The notes: generated from the letters alone by a model not told the origin. A DNA stretch of 64,000 nt from Ferrimonas sp. YFM (GCF_030296015.1 NZ_AP027368.1:3830839-3894838), one strand, 5' to 3'; shown: positions 1-8,323, counted from the first letter of the stretch. Made by a program: numbers and translations.

Positions 1-178
1 GGTAACGCACCACCGAGGGCATGCGATGACGCCCCTGGGGGTCGGGCAGAGTTTCAGCCTGACCGCTGCGCACCGCAGCCACCAGAGAGTTTGTGGTTCC
101 GAGATCGATTCCCACCGCCAGCTTGTGCTGGTGAGGGGCGGCCATCTGGCCGGGTTCAGCAATTTGCAGTAACGCCAT
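1..178 (-). CDS. hscA: HscA, Hsp70-type chaperone for Fe-S assembly (N-terminal part only)
   Basis: Reads leftward off the window edge, so only the first 59 codons are present. After a short N-terminal extension the protein enters the Hsp70 phosphate-1 loop ([14 protein letters not shown]), which binds ATP. HscA works with HscB to release the nascent iron-sulfur cluster from IscU. It lies 18 nt after hscB in the order iscRSUA-hscB-hscA, which separates it from DnaK. The start is the ATG at 178; the first 17 or so residues ([11 protein letters not shown]...) match the usual HscA lead-in. Confidence 0.93.
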   Translation of the reverse strand, partial: MALLQIAEPGQMAAPHQHKLAVGIDLGTTNSLVAAVRSGQAETLPDPQGRHRMPSVVRY

Positions 179-196
179 AATCAGTGATGTGAAGCA

Positions 197-712
197 TCAG
201 GCCAGCAACCGGTCTTCCAGCTGCGCCAGCTCCTCCTCCAGCTTCTTCATAAATTTTAGTTTGCGCACCGAGTCTGCGGCTTCCGGCCACTGCTGATCGC
301 CCAGCTGAGACTCCAGCTGCTGCATCAGGGCACGGGTGCGTTGACCGAGATCGTCGGCGAAATCCATCGCCGCACTCTCGACGTCGGAGGACTCCTCCAC
401 CTCTTCCAGGGTCTCCCTGAGCATCATCTGCTCCATCAGGAAGCCGGTGTCACGGATGGTCTGGGTCTCACCCTGCAGCTCAATACCGCCGAGTTTCAGC
501 ATATACTGGGCACGGGCCACGGGCTCTTTCAGGGTTTGGAAAGCGTCGTTGATCTCTGCCGCTTTCTGCACCGCCATCAGGCGATCCCGCTCGGAGGCGT
601 CGGCAAAGTTATCCGGATGGACGGCACGCTGAAGCTCGCGATAGCGGCCGCTTAGCAGTGTGGCGTCCACCTGGAACGCCACCGGAAGGTCGAACAACTC
701 GAAGTAGTTCAT
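197..712 (-). CDS. hscB: HscB, J-domain co-chaperone for Fe-S cluster transfer
   Basis: A 171-residue protein with an N-terminal J domain (MNYFELFDLP... and the HPD motif in AVHPDNFAD) that stimulates the HscA ATPase, and a C-terminal coiled helical domain that holds IscU. Length equals the usual 171 residues. The frame stays open further upstream to 793, but that extension would overlap iscA and lacks family similarity, so I start at the MNYFELF methionine. It is the fifth gene of the isc operon; a 16-bp perfect palindrome separates it from iscA. Confidence 0.95.
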   Translation of the reverse strand: MNYFELFDLPVAFQVDATLLSGRYRELQRAVHPDNFADASERDRLMAVQKAAEINDAFQTLKEPVARAQYMLKLGGIELQGETQTIRDTGFLMEQMMLRETLEEVEESSDVESAAMDFADDLGQRTRALMQQLESQLGDQQWPEAADSVRKLKFMKKLEEELAQLEDRLLA

Positions 713-736
713 CAATATCCCCTGCACCTGACAAAT

Positions 737-752
737 GGGCCCGATCGGGCCC
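737..752. repeat. Perfect 16-bp palindrome between iscA and hscB
   Basis: GGGCCCGATCGGGCCC is self-complementary over all 16 bases. In the transcript it can form a short GC-only hairpin between the iscA stop and the hscB start. No T-run follows, so it is not a standard terminator. It could stabilise the upstream mRNA or partly attenuate expression of hscBA; that role is inference. Confidence 0.6.
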
Positions 753-758
753 CAGGCA

Positions 759-1082
759 TCAAACAGTAAAGCTCTCTCCGCAGCCACACTCACCCTGGGC
801 GTTGGGGTTATTGAACTTAAAGCCTTCGTTCAGGCCCTCCTTGACGAAATCCAGCTCCACACCCTCAAGATAGATCAGGCTCTTGGCATCGATGATCACG
901 TTGACTCCCTTGTCTTCGAACACTTCATCGTCTGGATTGAGTTCATCAACGAACTCGATAACGTAGGCCAGTCCGGAGCAGCCGGAGGTCTTCAGGCCCA
1001 GGCGCAGGCCGATGCCCCGCCCGCGGTTGGCCAGAAACTGCTTCACCCGGTCGGCGGCGGCGTCGGTCATGGAGATGGCCAT
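759..1082 (-). CDS. iscA: IscA, A-type Fe-S carrier protein
   Basis: A 107-residue A-type carrier that accepts clusters or iron and passes them to target proteins. The three conserved cysteines are present: C35 in KTSGCSG, and C99 and C101 in the C-terminal GECGCGES. Length is the same as E. coli IscA. It starts 11 nt after iscU stops, so translation of the two is probably coupled. A paralogous carrier, ErpA, lies elsewhere in the window at 50239-50589. Confidence 0.96.
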   Translation of the reverse strand: MAISMTDAAADRVKQFLANRGRGIGLRLGLKTSGCSGLAYVIEFVDELNPDDEVFEDKGVNVIIDAKSLIYLEGVELDFVKEGLNEGFKFNNPNAQGECGCGESFTV

Positions 1083-1093
1083 AGAAACTCCCG

Positions 1094-1480
1094 TTACTCT
1101 TTGCCTTGCTTGCTGTTGTAATCGGCGATGGCCGCCTTGATGGCGTCCTCAGCCAGAATAGAACAGTGGATCTTCACGGGAGGCAGGGCCAACTCTTCGG
1201 CGATCTCGGTGTTCTTGATAGACGCCGCTTCCTCCAGGGTCTTACCCTTCACCCATTCGGTGACCAGGGAGGAGGAGGCGATGGCGCTGCCGCAGCCGTA
1301 GGTTTTGAACTTGGCATCTTCGATAACGCCTTCGTCGTCCACCTTCAGTTGCAGCTTCATCACGTCACCGCAAGCCGGTGCGCCAACCATGCCGGTGGCG
1401 ACATTGGGGTCGTTCTTGTCGAAAGAACCCACGTTGCGGGGGTTTTCGTAGTGGTCAATGACCTTTTCACTGTATGCCAT
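1094..1480 (-). CDS. iscU: IscU, Fe-S cluster scaffold
   Basis: A 128-residue scaffold on which IscS-derived sulfur and iron are built into a cluster. Ligands C37 (PACGD), C63 (GCGSA) and H105-C106 (KIHC) are all in place, and the HscA recognition motif LPPVK is at 99-103. It follows iscS by 66 nt. Sequence and length are canonical. Confidence 0.97.
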   Translation of the reverse strand: MAYSEKVIDHYENPRNVGSFDKNDPNVATGMVGAPACGDVMKLQLKVDDEGVIEDAKFKTYGCGSAIASSSLVTEWVKGKTLEEAASIKNTEIAEELALPPVKIHCSILAEDAIKAAIADYNSKQGKE

Positions 1481-1546
1481 GATTACGCTCCAAATTCCTA
1501 ACTCTCGTCGGGAACCGGTCGCGGCCGGTCCCTCGTTGTGTCTCTA

Positions 1547-2761
1547 TCAGTGAGCCGCCCACTCGACGGTGGACAGGTCGATACCGTCTTTGTGCATCTC
1601 CCACAGGGGAGACATCTCACGCAGTTTGCCGATGGCGCCACGGATCTTGTCGATGGCGTAGTCGATCTCCTCCTCGGTGGTAAAGCGGCCGATGGAGAAA
1701 CGGATGGAACTGTGGGCCAGCTCGTCAGTCATGCCCAGGGCACGCAGCACATAGCTGGGTTCCAGGCTGGCAGAGGTACAGGCGGAACCGGAAGACACCG
1801 CCAGATCGCTCAGGGCCATCATCAGAGACTCACCCTCAACGAAGTTAAAGCTGATGTTGAGGTTGGAGACCAGACGCTGTTCCAGATCGCCGTTGATGTA
1901 CACCTCTTCAATGTCCTTGATGCCGTTCAGCAGACGATCACGCAGCACGCGCATACGCTCAGCCTCGGCACCCATCTCCTCTTTGGCGAGGCGGCAGGCT
2001 TCGCCCAGGCCCACCAGCTGGTGAGTCGCCAGGGTGCCGGAGCGCATGCCACGCTCATGGCCGCCACCGTGCATCTGGGCTTCCAGGCGAACCCGGGGCT
2101 TACGACGCACATAGAGGGCACCGACGCCCTTGGGGCCGTACATCTTGTGGGCGGAGATGGAGATCATGTCCACCTTCATCGCCTTCACGTCGATGGGCAG
2201 CTTGCCGGCGCTCTGGGCCGCATCCACGTGCAGCAGAATGCCTTTGCTGCGGCACAGTTCACCGATGGCGGCGATGTCGTGGATGACGCCAATCTCGTTG
2301 TTGACGTGCATGATGGAGACCAGGATGGTGTCATCGCGCATCGCTTCTTCGAAGCGGCTCAGCGGGATGATGCCGTTGCTCTCAGGCTCCAGGTAGGTCA
2401 CCTCATAGCCTTCGCGCTCCAGCTGGCGACAGGTGTCCAGCACCGCTTTGTGCTCGGTCTTGCTGGTGATGATGTGCTTGCCCTTCTTGTTGTAGAAGTG
2501 CGCCACACCTTTGATGGCCAGGTTGTCGGACTCGGTGGCACCTGAGGTGAAGACGATCTCGCGGGGATCGGCGTTGATCAGATCCGCCACCTGGTTGCGG
2601 GCAATGTCTACCGCCTCTTCGGCCTGCCAGCCAAACTTGTGCGAGCGGGACGCGGGGTTACCGAACATGCCGTCCAGTGTCATGTACTGAACCATCTTCT
2701 CGGCGACACGAGGGTCAACCGGAGTGGTGGCGGAGTAATCAAAATAGATCGGAAGCTTCAT
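1547..2761 (-). CDS. iscS: IscS, cysteine desulfurase
   Basis: A 404-residue pyridoxal-phosphate enzyme that takes sulfur from L-cysteine for iron-sulfur clusters and tRNA thiolation. The PLP-lysine motif [10 protein letters not shown] and the mobile catalytic cysteine loop ([10 protein letters not shown]) are present. The length equals E. coli IscS, which places these residues near K206 and C328. It is 74 nt downstream of iscR; that gap holds a small hairpin (GGCGC-TT-GCGCC read on the minus strand, 2816-2829) where the E. coli operon is post-transcriptionally separated from iscR. Whether the same happens here is inference. Confidence 0.97.
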   Translation of the reverse strand: MKLPIYFDYSATTPVDPRVAEKMVQYMTLDGMFGNPASRSHKFGWQAEEAVDIARNQVADLINADPREIVFTSGATESDNLAIKGVAHFYNKKGKHIITSKTEHKAVLDTCRQLEREGYEVTYLEPESNGIIPLSRFEEAMRDDTILVSIMHVNNEIGVIHDIAAIGELCRSKGILLHVDAAQSAGKLPIDVKAMKVDMISISAHKMYGPKGVGALYVRRKPRVRLEAQMHGGGHERGMRSGTLATHQLVGLGEACRLAKEEMGAEAERMRVLRDRLLNGIKDIEEVYINGDLEQRLVSNLNISFNFVEGESLMMALSDLAVSSGSACTSASLEPSYVLRALGMTDELAHSSIRFSIGRFTTEEEIDYAIDKIRGAIGKLREMSPLWEMHKDGIDLSTVEWAAH

Positions 2762-2835
2762 TACCTTCTCCGACTTGAGCCGGCTAGAACATGGTGCCGG
2801 CGGTTAGTTACATCATGGCGCAAGCGCCAAAACCT

Positions 2836-3294
2836 TTACTGTGCGTGAGCTTTGGCTTGTTGTGTTTCCTGACGTACGGAGACCACCTTTACGTCATGGC
2901 TCGACATCAGATCAGCCAGGCTGATGCCGTTCAGAAATCCTGCAATGCGGTCGCTGAGGTCACCCCACAGGGAGTGGGTCAGGCAGCGGGCGCCGCTCTG
3001 GCAATTGCTCTTACCGTGACAGCGTGTGGCGTCCACGGACTCGTCCACGGCGTGCACCACCATGCCCACGGCGATGTCGGCAGGGTCCTGCCCCAGCAGG
3101 TAGCCGCCGCCCGGGCCACGTACACTGCTGACCAAACCGTTTTTACGCAGCTTGGCGAACAACTGCTCCAGGTACGACAGAGAGATGCCTTGTCGCTCGG
3201 AGATGTCAGCCAGCGGCACCGGCCCGTCGGCGGAGTGCAGAGCCACATCGAGTATGGCGGTGACCGCGTAGCGGCCTTTGGATGTCAATCTCAT
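2836..3294 (-). CDS. iscR: IscR, Fe-S sensing Rrf2-family regulator
   Basis: A 152-residue Rrf2-type transcription factor. The winged helix-turn-helix occupies about residues 1-75 ([11 protein letters not shown]...; [21 protein letters not shown]). Cluster ligands C92, C98, C104 and H107 are all visible, so it should bind a [2Fe-2S] cluster and repress its own operon when the cluster is loaded. It heads the isc operon and has a matching operator directly upstream. Confidence 0.97.
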   Translation of the reverse strand: MRLTSKGRYAVTAILDVALHSADGPVPLADISERQGISLSYLEQLFAKLRKNGLVSSVRGPGGGYLLGQDPADIAVGMVVHAVDESVDATRCHGKSNCQSGARCLTHSLWGDLSDRIAGFLNGISLADLMSSHDVKVVSVRQETQQAKAHAQ

Positions 3295-3321
3295 AACCTG
3301 TCCCTTTCATGCAACGCTACC

Positions 3322-3356
3322 ACTATACCATATACCCGAGTAAATTACTCAAGTAT
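3322..3356 (-). promoter_or_regulatory. isc operon promoter with type-1 IscR operator
   Basis: A 25-bp near-perfect palindrome covers 3332-3356; on the plus strand its arms read ATACCCGAGT and ACTCAAGTAT around AAATT. This fits the type-1 site used by holo-IscR. On the minus strand a possible -35 (TTGAGT, 3347-3352) lies inside it and a possible -10 (TATAGT, 3322-3327) follows at 19 bp spacing. Bound IscR would block polymerase, giving autorepression. An almost identical site precedes erpA (50629-50653). Confidence 0.85.
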
Positions 3357-3402
3357 TATTCTGGCAGCTTTAACCGGGATTTTCGATTAGTGGAGAGGAA
3401 TA

Positions 3403-3421
3403 CCCCAGCATCCAGCTGGGG
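3403..3421 (-). terminator. Weak hairpin after cysE
   Basis: A 7-bp GC-rich stem (CCCCAGC / GCTGGGG, 5-nt loop) lies 26 nt past the cysE stop on the minus strand. The T-tract is poor (TATTCC), so it may be a weak or factor-assisted terminator separating cysE from the isc promoter. Confidence 0.4.
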
Positions 3422-3447
3422 CATTTAACCCTATTCGCAAGTCGGAT

Positions 3448-4272
3448 TCAAATACCTGGATCAAATCTTTCGTGCTCTTTTCGACGGGTATCTGCCGCTT
3501 CTTGCTCTGCTTCAACAAAAGCGGTGACATTGAGCTGTGGCAGCTCCTTGGTTTCTATGGTGCAGCCCTGCTCCTTGAGCGCCTGACAGATCTCCATCAT
3601 TCGGGCATCCATCAGGTGCATATGATCCAGCATGGAACCGATGGCACTGGCCACGGGATCCGGGTTGTCCGGAGACACCGCGTAGGCATCGAAGCCATAC
3701 TTCCTGGCCAGATGGCTGCGTCTGTGCTCCTTCTCCCGCTCCGCCTTGCTGAGCACGGATCGAGCGGGAATGCCGATCATGGTAGTGCCTGGCTCCACAT
3801 CCTTGATCACCACAGAGTTGGAGCCCACCCGGGCCCCCTCACCGATGTCCAGGGGGCCGAGGATCTTGGCGCCGGCGCCCACCACCACATTGTCGTGCAG
3901 GGTGGGGTGACGCTTGCCGGCGTTCCAGCTGGTGCCCCCCAGAGTCACGCCGTGGTACAGGGTCACGTCATCGCCAATCTCAGCGGTCTCGCCGATCACC
4001 ACCCCCATGCCGTGGTCAATGAAGAAGCGGCGACCGATGCGGGCGCCGGGGTGGATCTCCACCCCCGTGGCCCAGCGGGAGAAGGTGGAGAGAAGCCGAG
4101 AGGTCAGTTTCCAGTTGCGACACCAGAGTTTATGGGAGATCCGGTGAAGCCAGATCGCATGCATGCCGGGATAGTTGGTCAGAATCTCGAAGGCACTGTT
4201 GGCCGCCGGATCTCTGTGATAGATGGAAGCAATGTCTTCCTTAAGACGCGCACGTATTCCCATGTTTGCCAT
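3448..4272 (-). CDS. cysE: Serine O-acetyltransferase
   Basis: A 274-residue enzyme making O-acetylserine from serine and acetyl-CoA, the first step of cysteine synthesis. The left-handed hexapeptide helix is clear ([21 protein letters not shown], then [14 protein letters not shown]). It is the form with a short N-terminus, often linked to isc genes, not the E. coli type with a long helical N-terminal domain. The C-terminal 60 residues are a charged tail. Its ATG shares one base with the trmJ stop codon, so the two are translationally coupled; cysteine supply next to a desulfurase operon makes sense. Confidence 0.93.
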   Translation of the reverse strand: MANMGIRARLKEDIASIYHRDPAANSAFEILTNYPGMHAIWLHRISHKLWCRNWKLTSRLLSTFSRWATGVEIHPGARIGRRFFIDHGMGVVIGETAEIGDDVTLYHGVTLGGTSWNAGKRHPTLHDNVVVGAGAKILGPLDIGEGARVGSNSVVIKDVEPGTTMIGIPARSVLSKAEREKEHRRSHLARKYGFDAYAVSPDNPDPVASAIGSMLDHMHLMDARMMEICQALKEQGCTIETKELPQLNVTAFVEAEQEAADTRRKEHERFDPGI

Positions 4273-4997
4273 TACTCTTTGTTGGTGGAGTCAGTTCTCT
4301 CTATAGATGTGAGGACGCCTCGCAGGATATTCAACTCCTGAGACTCGGGCCGGGCCCGGTTAAACAGTCTGCGCAACTTGGCCATCACCTGACCAGGGTG
4401 GTTTTTGCGGATAAACCCGGTGTGGGTCAGGGCAGACTCCAGGTGCTGATAGAAACCTTCCAGCTGCTCGCCATTGGGGTACGCCTCTTCAGGCTCGGGC
4501 TTGGCCAGCAGGCTCAGGTGCTTCATTCGCACCTCATAACAGAGCAGCTGTACCGCCTGGGCCAGGTTGAGGCTGGAGTACTCCGGATTGGCTGGAATGT
4601 TGACGTGGAAGTGACACAACTGCAGCTCCTCATTGGTCAGGCCATGATTCTCACGGCCAAACACCAGGGCCACAGGACCGGTTCGCCCCTCCAGCGCAAG
4701 CTTCTCTCCCGCCTGGCGGGCATCCAGCTGGGGCCAGTCCAGGCCGCGGCGGCGGGCCGAGGTGCCGATGGCCAGGGAGCAGTCGGCAATCGCCTCCTCC
4801 AGGGTGTCCACGGTCTTGATGTTCTTCAACACATCCACGGCACCGGCGGCCAGTGCCACAGACTTGCCGTCCGGCTCCACTCTTGGGGCCACCAGCATCA
4901 GCTGGGACAGGCCCATGGTTTTCATCGCCCTGGCGGCGGAACCAATATTGCCCGGGTGGGAGGTGCCCACCAGGATAATGCGGATATTCTCTAGCAT
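4272..4997 (-). CDS. trmJ: TrmJ, tRNA 2'-O-methyltransferase (position 32)
   Basis: A 241-residue SPOUT-class methyltransferase that uses S-adenosylmethionine to methylate the 2'-OH of residue 32 in tRNAs. Visible motifs are the N-terminal [20 protein letters not shown], the knot motif [15 protein letters not shown] and the [12 protein letters not shown] region. It sits upstream of cysE with a 1-nt overlap, as in other gammaproteobacteria where trmJ, cysE and iscR are neighbours. The start at 4997 has no strong ribosome-binding site. Confidence 0.94.
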   Translation of the reverse strand: MLENIRIILVGTSHPGNIGSAARAMKTMGLSQLMLVAPRVEPDGKSVALAAGAVDVLKNIKTVDTLEEAIADCSLAIGTSARRRGLDWPQLDARQAGEKLALEGRTGPVALVFGRENHGLTNEELQLCHFHVNIPANPEYSSLNLAQAVQLLCYEVRMKHLSLLAKPEPEEAYPNGEQLEGFYQHLESALTHTGFIRKNHPGQVMAKLRRLFNRARPESQELNILRGVLTSIERTDSTNKE

Positions 4998-5098
4998 CCG
5001 GTTGATTACTTAGGTAAACGAAGAGGGCCAATATGCTATCACAGGCTAATGTGCCACTTTAGAAACATTTGTTGCTTTTATATATAGATCATCTTTGC

Positions 5099-5104
5099 TA
5101 AAAT
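5099..5104 (+). promoter_or_regulatory. Candidate suhB promoter (extended -10)
   Basis: TGCTAAAAT is an extended -10 element (TGn before TAAAAT) about 50 nt upstream of suhB in an AT-rich stretch of the divergent trmJ-suhB spacer. No good -35 is visible at 17 bp, which is common for extended -10 promoters. Confidence 0.45.
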
Positions 5105-5156
5105 CCGCGCCCCAACCCACAGGGGTTTCCGTTCTTTTACATCCAGGGGTATCGAT

Positions 5157-5960
5157 ATGCATCCGATGCTGAATATCGCCGTTCGCGCTGCACGCGCCGG
5201 CGGAGAGGTTATTGCACGCGCGTTTTCTGAGCAGGACAAGGTTGAAGCCGAACTGAAAGGCATCAATGACTACGTCACCAAGGTAGACCGTGACGCCGAG
5301 GCGGCCATCGTGGCCACCATCAAGAAGTCCTATCCTAAGCACACCATCATCGGCGAAGAGTGTGGCACCATCGAAGGTGAGCACGCGGAGTTCCAATGGA
5401 TCATCGACCCCCTGGATGGCACCACCAACTTCGTTAAGGGTCTGCCCCACTTCTCCGTATCCATTGCTCTGCAGATCAAGGGCAAGGTGGAACAGGCCGT
5501 GGTATTCGATCCCATCCGCAATGAACTGTTCACCGCCACCCGTGGTGCCGGCGCCCAGCTGAACGGTTACCGCATCCGCAACAGCGGCGCCCGTAACCTG
5601 ACCGGCACAGTGATCGCCACCGGCTTCCCCTTCAAGAGCCGTCAGCACAGCGAAAGCTACCTGAACATGCTGGCCGGTATCTGGGAAGACGCCGCCGACT
5701 TCCGCCGCACCGGCTCCGCCGCCCTGGATCTGGCCTATGTGGCGGCCGGCCGCGTGGACGGATTCTTCGAGATTGGCCTCAAGCCCTGGGACATCGCCGC
5801 AGGCGAACTGCTGGTGAAGGAAGCCGGTGGCATCGTCACCGACTTTGTCGGTGGCCACAACCAGCTGAAGAGCGGCAACATCGTCGCTGGCGCCCCCAAG
5901 GTGACCGCCGGTCTGCTGTCCGCCATGCGTCCTCACCTGAATGACGCCCTCAAGCGCTGA
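5157..5960 (+). CDS. suhB: SuhB, inositol-1-monophosphatase family protein
   Basis: A 267-residue metal-dependent phosphatase. The metal-binding motifs are intact: GEECG, DPLDGTTNFVKGLP and WDIAAGELLVKEAGG. In E. coli SuhB also joins the ribosomal RNA antitermination complex with NusA, and position next to trmJ is conserved. The start fits MHPMLNIAVRAARAGGEVI, the usual N-terminus. It is followed by a strong terminator. Confidence 0.96.
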   Translation: MHPMLNIAVRAARAGGEVIARAFSEQDKVEAELKGINDYVTKVDRDAEAAIVATIKKSYPKHTIIGEECGTIEGEHAEFQWIIDPLDGTTNFVKGLPHFSVSIALQIKGKVEQAVVFDPIRNELFTATRGAGAQLNGYRIRNSGARNLTGTVIATGFPFKSRQHSESYLNMLAGIWEDAADFRRTGSAALDLAYVAAGRVDGFFEIGLKPWDIAAGELLVKEAGGIVTDFVGGHNQLKSGNIVAGAPKVTAGLLSAMRPHLNDALKR

Positions 5961-5976
5961 TTTCAGTGAAGAACGG

Positions 5977-6006
5977 AAAAGGGGAAGCCAATGGCTTCCC
6001 CTTTTT
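5977..6006 (+). terminator. Rho-independent terminator after suhB
   Basis: Stem AAAAGGGGAAGCC / GGCTTCCCCTTTTT with a 4-nt loop, ending in a T-run; 17 nt after the suhB stop. Confidence 0.9.
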
Positions 6007-6218
6007 GCTGCCTGAAACTGGGATCCCGTCTACATTTTTCTTCCATCTGCTCACCTTTTCTTTCACAAATGGATGCAAATGACGCTAAATACGCAATTTC
6101 TGTTGATTTCAGCCATGGAAATCTTCAGGGAAAGCTGCTGAGATCTATCGATTTTCGAATTAGCACACCCGGCCACAAGTGGGAGACAACCCATGATCGC
6201 CAATAAACCGAGGTACCC

Positions 6219-6563
6219 GTGAATCCACATCTGTTTTTCAAACTGCTCAGTGATGAAACCCGGCTGCGCTGCGTGTTGCTGCTGGTCCGCAAAGGTGAGC
6301 TGTGTGTCTGTGAACTGGTTGAAGCCCTGGATGAAAGCCAGCCGAAGATCTCCCGCCACCTGGCCAGCCTGCGCAGTCAGGGACTGCTGAAGGACCGCCG
6401 CCAGGGGCAGTGGGTCTACTACTCCCTGTCCGAGGACCTGCCCGAGTGGCTCAGCCCGCTGCTGGCCGAACTGGGCAATGCCCAGGCCCTGGCTGACCTC
6501 TACCAGGCGGACAGTGACCGCTTGCAGGCGATGACCTACCGTCCGGGTCGCTGCACCAACTGA
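6219..6563 (+). CDS. ArsR/SmtB-family metalloregulator
   Basis: A 114-residue winged-helix repressor. Residues 1-90 match the family (LFFKLLSDETRLR..., then recognition helix SQPKISRHLASLRSQGLL). The thiol motif ELCVCEL puts cysteines at 29 and 31, the arsenite-type position in the DNA-binding helix; C18 and C112 are additional, while the third cysteine of E. coli ArsR is absent. It starts at GTG with GAGG upstream. No ars genes are adjacent: the next gene is convergent and encodes a membrane protein, so its target is unknown. The upstream region has a small TCGA-TTT-TCGA inverted repeat (6148-6158) that could be an operator. Confidence 0.88.
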   Translation: MNPHLFFKLLSDETRLRCVLLLVRKGELCVCELVEALDESQPKISRHLASLRSQGLLKDRRQGQWVYYSLSEDLPEWLSPLLAELGNAQALADLYQADSDRLQAMTYRPGRCTN

Positions 6564-7331
6564 TCAGCGTCCCCGCCACTTGAGAAACACCACCAGATAA
6601 AGGGTCGCGGCCGCAAAGGAGGCCAGGGTGCCCAGAAGGACACCCAGCATGGGGTAACTCACCCAGACCGACAGGCCATACACAATCAGGCTGCCCACCC
6701 CAAAGGGATAATGCTTGGCCAACACCGCCACCGGCCGGTTGCCATACTCCAGTTGCAGCAACAGCATCAATGGGAACAGGGTAACCGGGAAGGCCGCCAT
6801 CACCCCGGCCAGGCTCTGAGGCAGCCAGTGTGCCAGCGCCGTGATCACCACTACGATCACCGCCGCCAACAGCGCCCTGCCCCAGATCATCATCGGCCCC
6901 GCTTTCACCGCCACAAACTCCGGCTCCGGCACTCTGCGGGTAATTCGAATGGCAAGCAGTGCCACGGCGGCGGCCACCAGCGCCCCTGCGGCGCCTATGG
7001 GCGGCATGGATTGCGCCAGCAGGGCAAAGCTCACCAGGGCCAGAATGGCCACTCCCATGGGTCGCCAGGCCTTGGCCTCGGCGCCTTGGGCGCTCAGGGT
7101 ATACACCAGGCAGTAGCCTGTGGTGGCCGCCAGCCCCAGTTGACCATAAAGAGCCGCTTCGGCCGCAAATTCGGGGCCGTGCTCCACACCGTAGAAGAAC
7201 AGCACTATGGCGGTGCCCAGAGGGTAACCGGACAGGACCCCGGCCAAACGGGGACCACTGCGTTCGGCAATCCAGGCCAAACCCACTACGGCGATCACTG
7301 CCGCCAGAACCTTGGCAACCAACAACATCAT
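6564..7331 (-). CDS. Multi-pass membrane protein with internal duplication
   Basis: A 255-residue, very hydrophobic protein with about eight membrane segments. I do not recognise a characterised family. Two halves look related: LAGVLSGYPLGTA near residue 30 and LAGVMAAFPVTLF near residue 175 occupy equivalent places, each followed by a hydrophobic stretch and a Tyr-Gly pair. This AG....(F/Y)P pattern resembles GlpM/DUF3147-type membrane proteins, so it may be a fused pair of such units; that is inference. I start at the first of two adjacent ATGs (7331, 7328); the frame remains open upstream into psiE antisense, which I reject. It stops directly after the convergent arsR-type gene. Confidence 0.75.
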   Translation of the reverse strand: MMLLVAKVLAAVIAVVGLAWIAERSGPRLAGVLSGYPLGTAIVLFFYGVEHGPEFAAEAALYGQLGLAATTGYCLVYTLSAQGAEAKAWRPMGVAILALVSFALLAQSMPPIGAAGALVAAAVALLAIRITRRVPEPEFVAVKAGPMMIWGRALLAAVIVVVITALAHWLPQSLAGVMAAFPVTLFPLMLLLQLEYGNRPVAVLAKHYPFGVGSLIVYGLSVWVSYPMLGVLLGTLASFAAATLYLVVFLKWRGR

Positions 7332-7399
7332 AGGAGCCGTGAAAACAGGGGAAAGAGGGCGCCAGAATAGCAGACCAGCAAGAAATGCCAAGAAGCAGT

Positions 7400-7415
7400 T
7401 GTGAAACAGATCACA
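7400..7415. promoter_or_regulatory. Perfect CRP (cAMP receptor protein) box upstream of psiE
   Basis: TGTGAAACAGATCACA matches the consensus TGTGA-N6-TCACA at every fixed base. It lies in the divergent spacer between the membrane-protein gene and psiE. Its centre (7407.5) is about 40-50 nt before the probable psiE transcription start, allowing activation. E. coli psiE is also under cAMP-CRP control, so the site fits the gene. Confidence 0.85.
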
Positions 7416-7449
7416 TTGATAACAATGCAGTTTTATTTTTGGAACTATA

Positions 7450-7509
7450 GACTGTAGGGAACCACAGAATGCCCCTATCGACCGTAGGGAGCCACGGATT
7501 GCCCCTGGA
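7450..7509 (+). repeat. Two tandem 30-nt hairpin units in the psiE leader
   Basis: Units 7450-7479 and 7480-7509 match at 23 of 30 positions. Each holds a hairpin: CTGTAGGGAACCACAG (7452-7467) and CCGTAGGGAGCCACGG (7482-7497). The second base pair of the stem is T-A in one and C-G in the other, a compensatory change. Both loops carry a GGA, and the Shine-Dalgarno GGAG ends at 7510. This is most likely a transcribed regulatory leader. Confidence 0.65.
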
Positions 7510-7517
7510 GAGTGCCC

Positions 7518-7928
7518 ATGCACAGACTGTACAAATCGTTTGGACTGCCCACCATCGCCCTGTTTGAACACCTGATTCTGATCATCATCACCCTGGCAAC
7601 CCTGGTGGCCATCGGCCAGGAGGTATGGCTGATGATCTCCAACCGCCATGTGGCCCTGGCGGATCTGCTGCTGCTGTTCATCTATCTGGAGGTGCTGGCC
7701 ATGGTGGCGGTGTACGCGGCGGAGGGGCAACTGCCGGTGCGGATGCCCATCTACATCGGCATCGTCGCCCTGGCCCGCTACCTGATTCTGGACATGAAGG
7801 CGATGGACGACTGGCGGGTGCTGGCGATCTCAGCCTCTGCGCTCCTGCTGGCCGCCACCGTGGTGGTGATCAAGGTGGGACAGACCTATCTCAGCGTCGA
7901 AACCGAACATAACAGGACGTCGAGATAG
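7518..7928 (+). CDS. psiE: PsiE-family phosphate-starvation-inducible membrane protein
   Basis: A 136-residue protein with four membrane segments. The family core is visible: LLLLFIYLEVLAMVAVYAAEG followed by the charged-flanked PVRMPIYIGIVALARYLILD. The biochemical role of PsiE is not known. I choose the ATG at 7518 because GGAG ends 7 nt before it; a GTG at 7512 would leave a single base. A CRP box and a tandem-hairpin leader precede it, so expression is probably controlled at both transcription and translation. Confidence 0.88.
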   Translation: MHRLYKSFGLPTIALFEHLILIIITLATLVAIGQEVWLMISNRHVALADLLLLFIYLEVLAMVAVYAAEGQLPVRMPIYIGIVALARYLILDMKAMDDWRVLAISASALLLAATVVVIKVGQTYLSVETEHNRTSR

Positions 7929-7940
7929 ACCCAGATAGAG

Positions 7941-7967
7941 AAAAAGGAGGCCAAGGCCTCCTTTTTC
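7941..7967. terminator. Bidirectional terminator between psiE and the yecH-like gene
   Basis: AAAAAGGAGGCC / GGCCTCCTTTTT with a 2-nt centre; A- and T-runs on both sides serve the two convergent genes. Confidence 0.88.
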
Positions 7968-7987
7968 TTCGAATCATCGTCGTAGAA

Positions 7988-8230
7988 TCAGTGGCTGCAC
8001 ATATTGCCACGGTTCAGCACATATCCTTCACCGGATGGGGCCACTTTGGCCATCTTGACGAAGAAGGTGACGATCTGCTCGATGCTCTGATCGTCCAGGC
8101 GGCAGGTGAAGAACCGGGCCTCGGCACCGAACTGCTCAGCAGCCAGGGCCTTGATCTGATCCAGGGTCAGCGGCTCGCTCTGTTCGCCGATAAGGTTGAG
8201 AAGTTCGTGGGCATGGATAGACTCGGACAT
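7988..8230 (-). CDS. YecH-like small protein (DUF2492)
   Basis: An 80-residue protein aligning along its length with E. coli YecH: N-terminal MSESIHAHELLNLI, central FGAEARFFTCRLD and a C-terminal Cys-x-His end (NMCSH). The conserved His and Cys residues suggest metal binding, and the family is annotated as a probable metal-binding protein; its function is not established. It is convergent with psiE and shares its terminator. Confidence 0.82.
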   Translation of the reverse strand: MSESIHAHELLNLIGEQSEPLTLDQIKALAAEQFGAEARFFTCRLDDQSIEQIVTFFVKMAKVAPSGEGYVLNRGNMCSH

Positions 8231-8323
8231 AATGGTTCTCCAGATTTCAGAAGATTCAAATTATATGCACCTTTTAAAAGCTATCTTTGATCTGAATCCG
8301 GTTTCCAGCAATTGGGTGCAGCA

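Noticed and set aside
5991-6206. A 71-codon open frame between suhB and the ArsR-type gene
   Set aside because: It starts inside the suhB terminator, lacks a ribosome-binding site and its composition does not resemble neighbouring genes.
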